Shown here: positions 63,559 to 64,000 of the stretch, one piece after another | Layout: each line of letters begins with the position of its first letter | Position numbering within the stretch: position 1 is the first letter of the stretch | Assembly (NCBI GenBank): GCA_039619475.1 | Contig: CM077115.1 | Location: forward strand, 308,030,734-308,094,733 | Source of the DNA: Icerya purchasi | Lineage: Eukaryota; Arthropoda; Insecta; Hemiptera; Monophlebidae | Direction: 5' to 3' | Length of the DNA stretch: 64,000 nt | Notes under the pieces: generated by a model | The model's database searches: none | Told to the model about the DNA's origin: nothing | Seen by the model: only the letters and a program-made list of their open reading frames with translations | Position numbers and translations under genes: made by a program

Positions 63559-64000
63559 TTAACTAATTTATAAAAACATTAATTATATAAAAATATCATG
63601 GGAAGATTATTCTGAACCATTTGGGAGAAATGATAAAATATCATATAATTCTTGTATATTTTGACATGTATTTAGAAATAGAAAAAAAAAAACAAAAAGG
63701 AAAAAAGATAAAATTATAACGTCGAAAGAAAACAAGTAACGAGAAATAGTTAACCTTAATTACATAACAAAACCTGAACGCACAGTCCACACACACACAC
63801 ACATCGACAAAGCAGCCCCAGTACGGTCACATTTAAAAACTACAAACTAAATAAACCTGGTTATTAACCTTCTACTGCCATTGGTCGTAGTATATGTAAC
63901 TATTGTGCTCCTTGTTATTTCTGTTTCAATCTATGTACATCTAATGTTCTGTACCTTCTTAACTCCATTTCGACCATTCATAAATCTTATAACTCCTGTT
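63559..64000. other. Right edge, nothing recognised
   Basis: A-runs near 63680-63700 and a (CA)n at 63788-63803. No supported frame. Confidence 0.4.

Overview
The window reads as nuclear DNA of an arthropod, most likely an insect. It is AT-rich, full of homopolymers and (TA)n tracts, carries split genes with consensus splice sites, and is dominated by insect-type transposable elements (mariner, I-like LINEs, MULE, hAT, Helitron, RTE and R1 remnants, a tRNA-derived SINE). I cannot name the species.

Host genes. Positions 1-844 (minus) hold the 5' part of a divergent ionotropic-receptor-like chemosensory gene that runs off the left edge. Positions 6715-30759 (minus) hold the 3' four coding exons of a two-pore-domain potassium channel (30522-30759, 23762-23890, 17687-17877, 6715-7223). 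The reading phases match at every junction. Introns are 10.5, 5.9 and 6.6 kb and are packed with transposons. Exons for the first membrane helix and the first half of pore 1 were not found. A possible short first coding exon of a plus-strand gene lies at 58802-58844.

Mobile DNA by region. 1.4-3.7 kb: two oppositely oriented, 5'-truncated copies of one I-like LINE family (called LINE-A here). 7.2-17.7 kb (last channel intron): an RTE-like tail, four mariner copies from different lineages, and two inverted copies of an unidentified exon-like fragment. 20.5-28.1 kb: more LINE-A copies, one with a 28-bp target duplication, and a fifth mariner. 31-35.5 kb: a short TIR element, an I-like tail, and a MULE with an uninterrupted 383-codon frame. 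37.3-43.1 kb: a complete two-ORF I-like retrotransposon (LINE-B) with intact ORF1 and ORF2, the youngest-looking element here. 45.5-53.6 kb: LINE-A tail, a second decayed MULE, a hAT element. 54.4-55.7 kb: Helitron remnant and a large hairpin. 57.7 and 63.4 kb: two members of a tRNA-derived SINE family. 62.4-63.0 kb: R1-like tail.

The least explained structure is a repeat family present in at least seven pieces (7.9, 36.3, 46.4, 53.2, 53.5, 56.0 and 59.7 kb). Each has inverted termini starting TTACAACGTAATTCTTAGG, a conserved extra tail beyond the right terminus that ends in a GGCC...GGCC hairpin, and (TA)n at both ends where intact. Long members carry a coding-like segment; the longest is invaded by an arthropod CCGACTTC-type repeat and a 430-bp palindrome. 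I found no sign of a coordinated bacterial-style system; the window is a gene-poor, transposon-built stretch around two membrane-receptor/channel genes.
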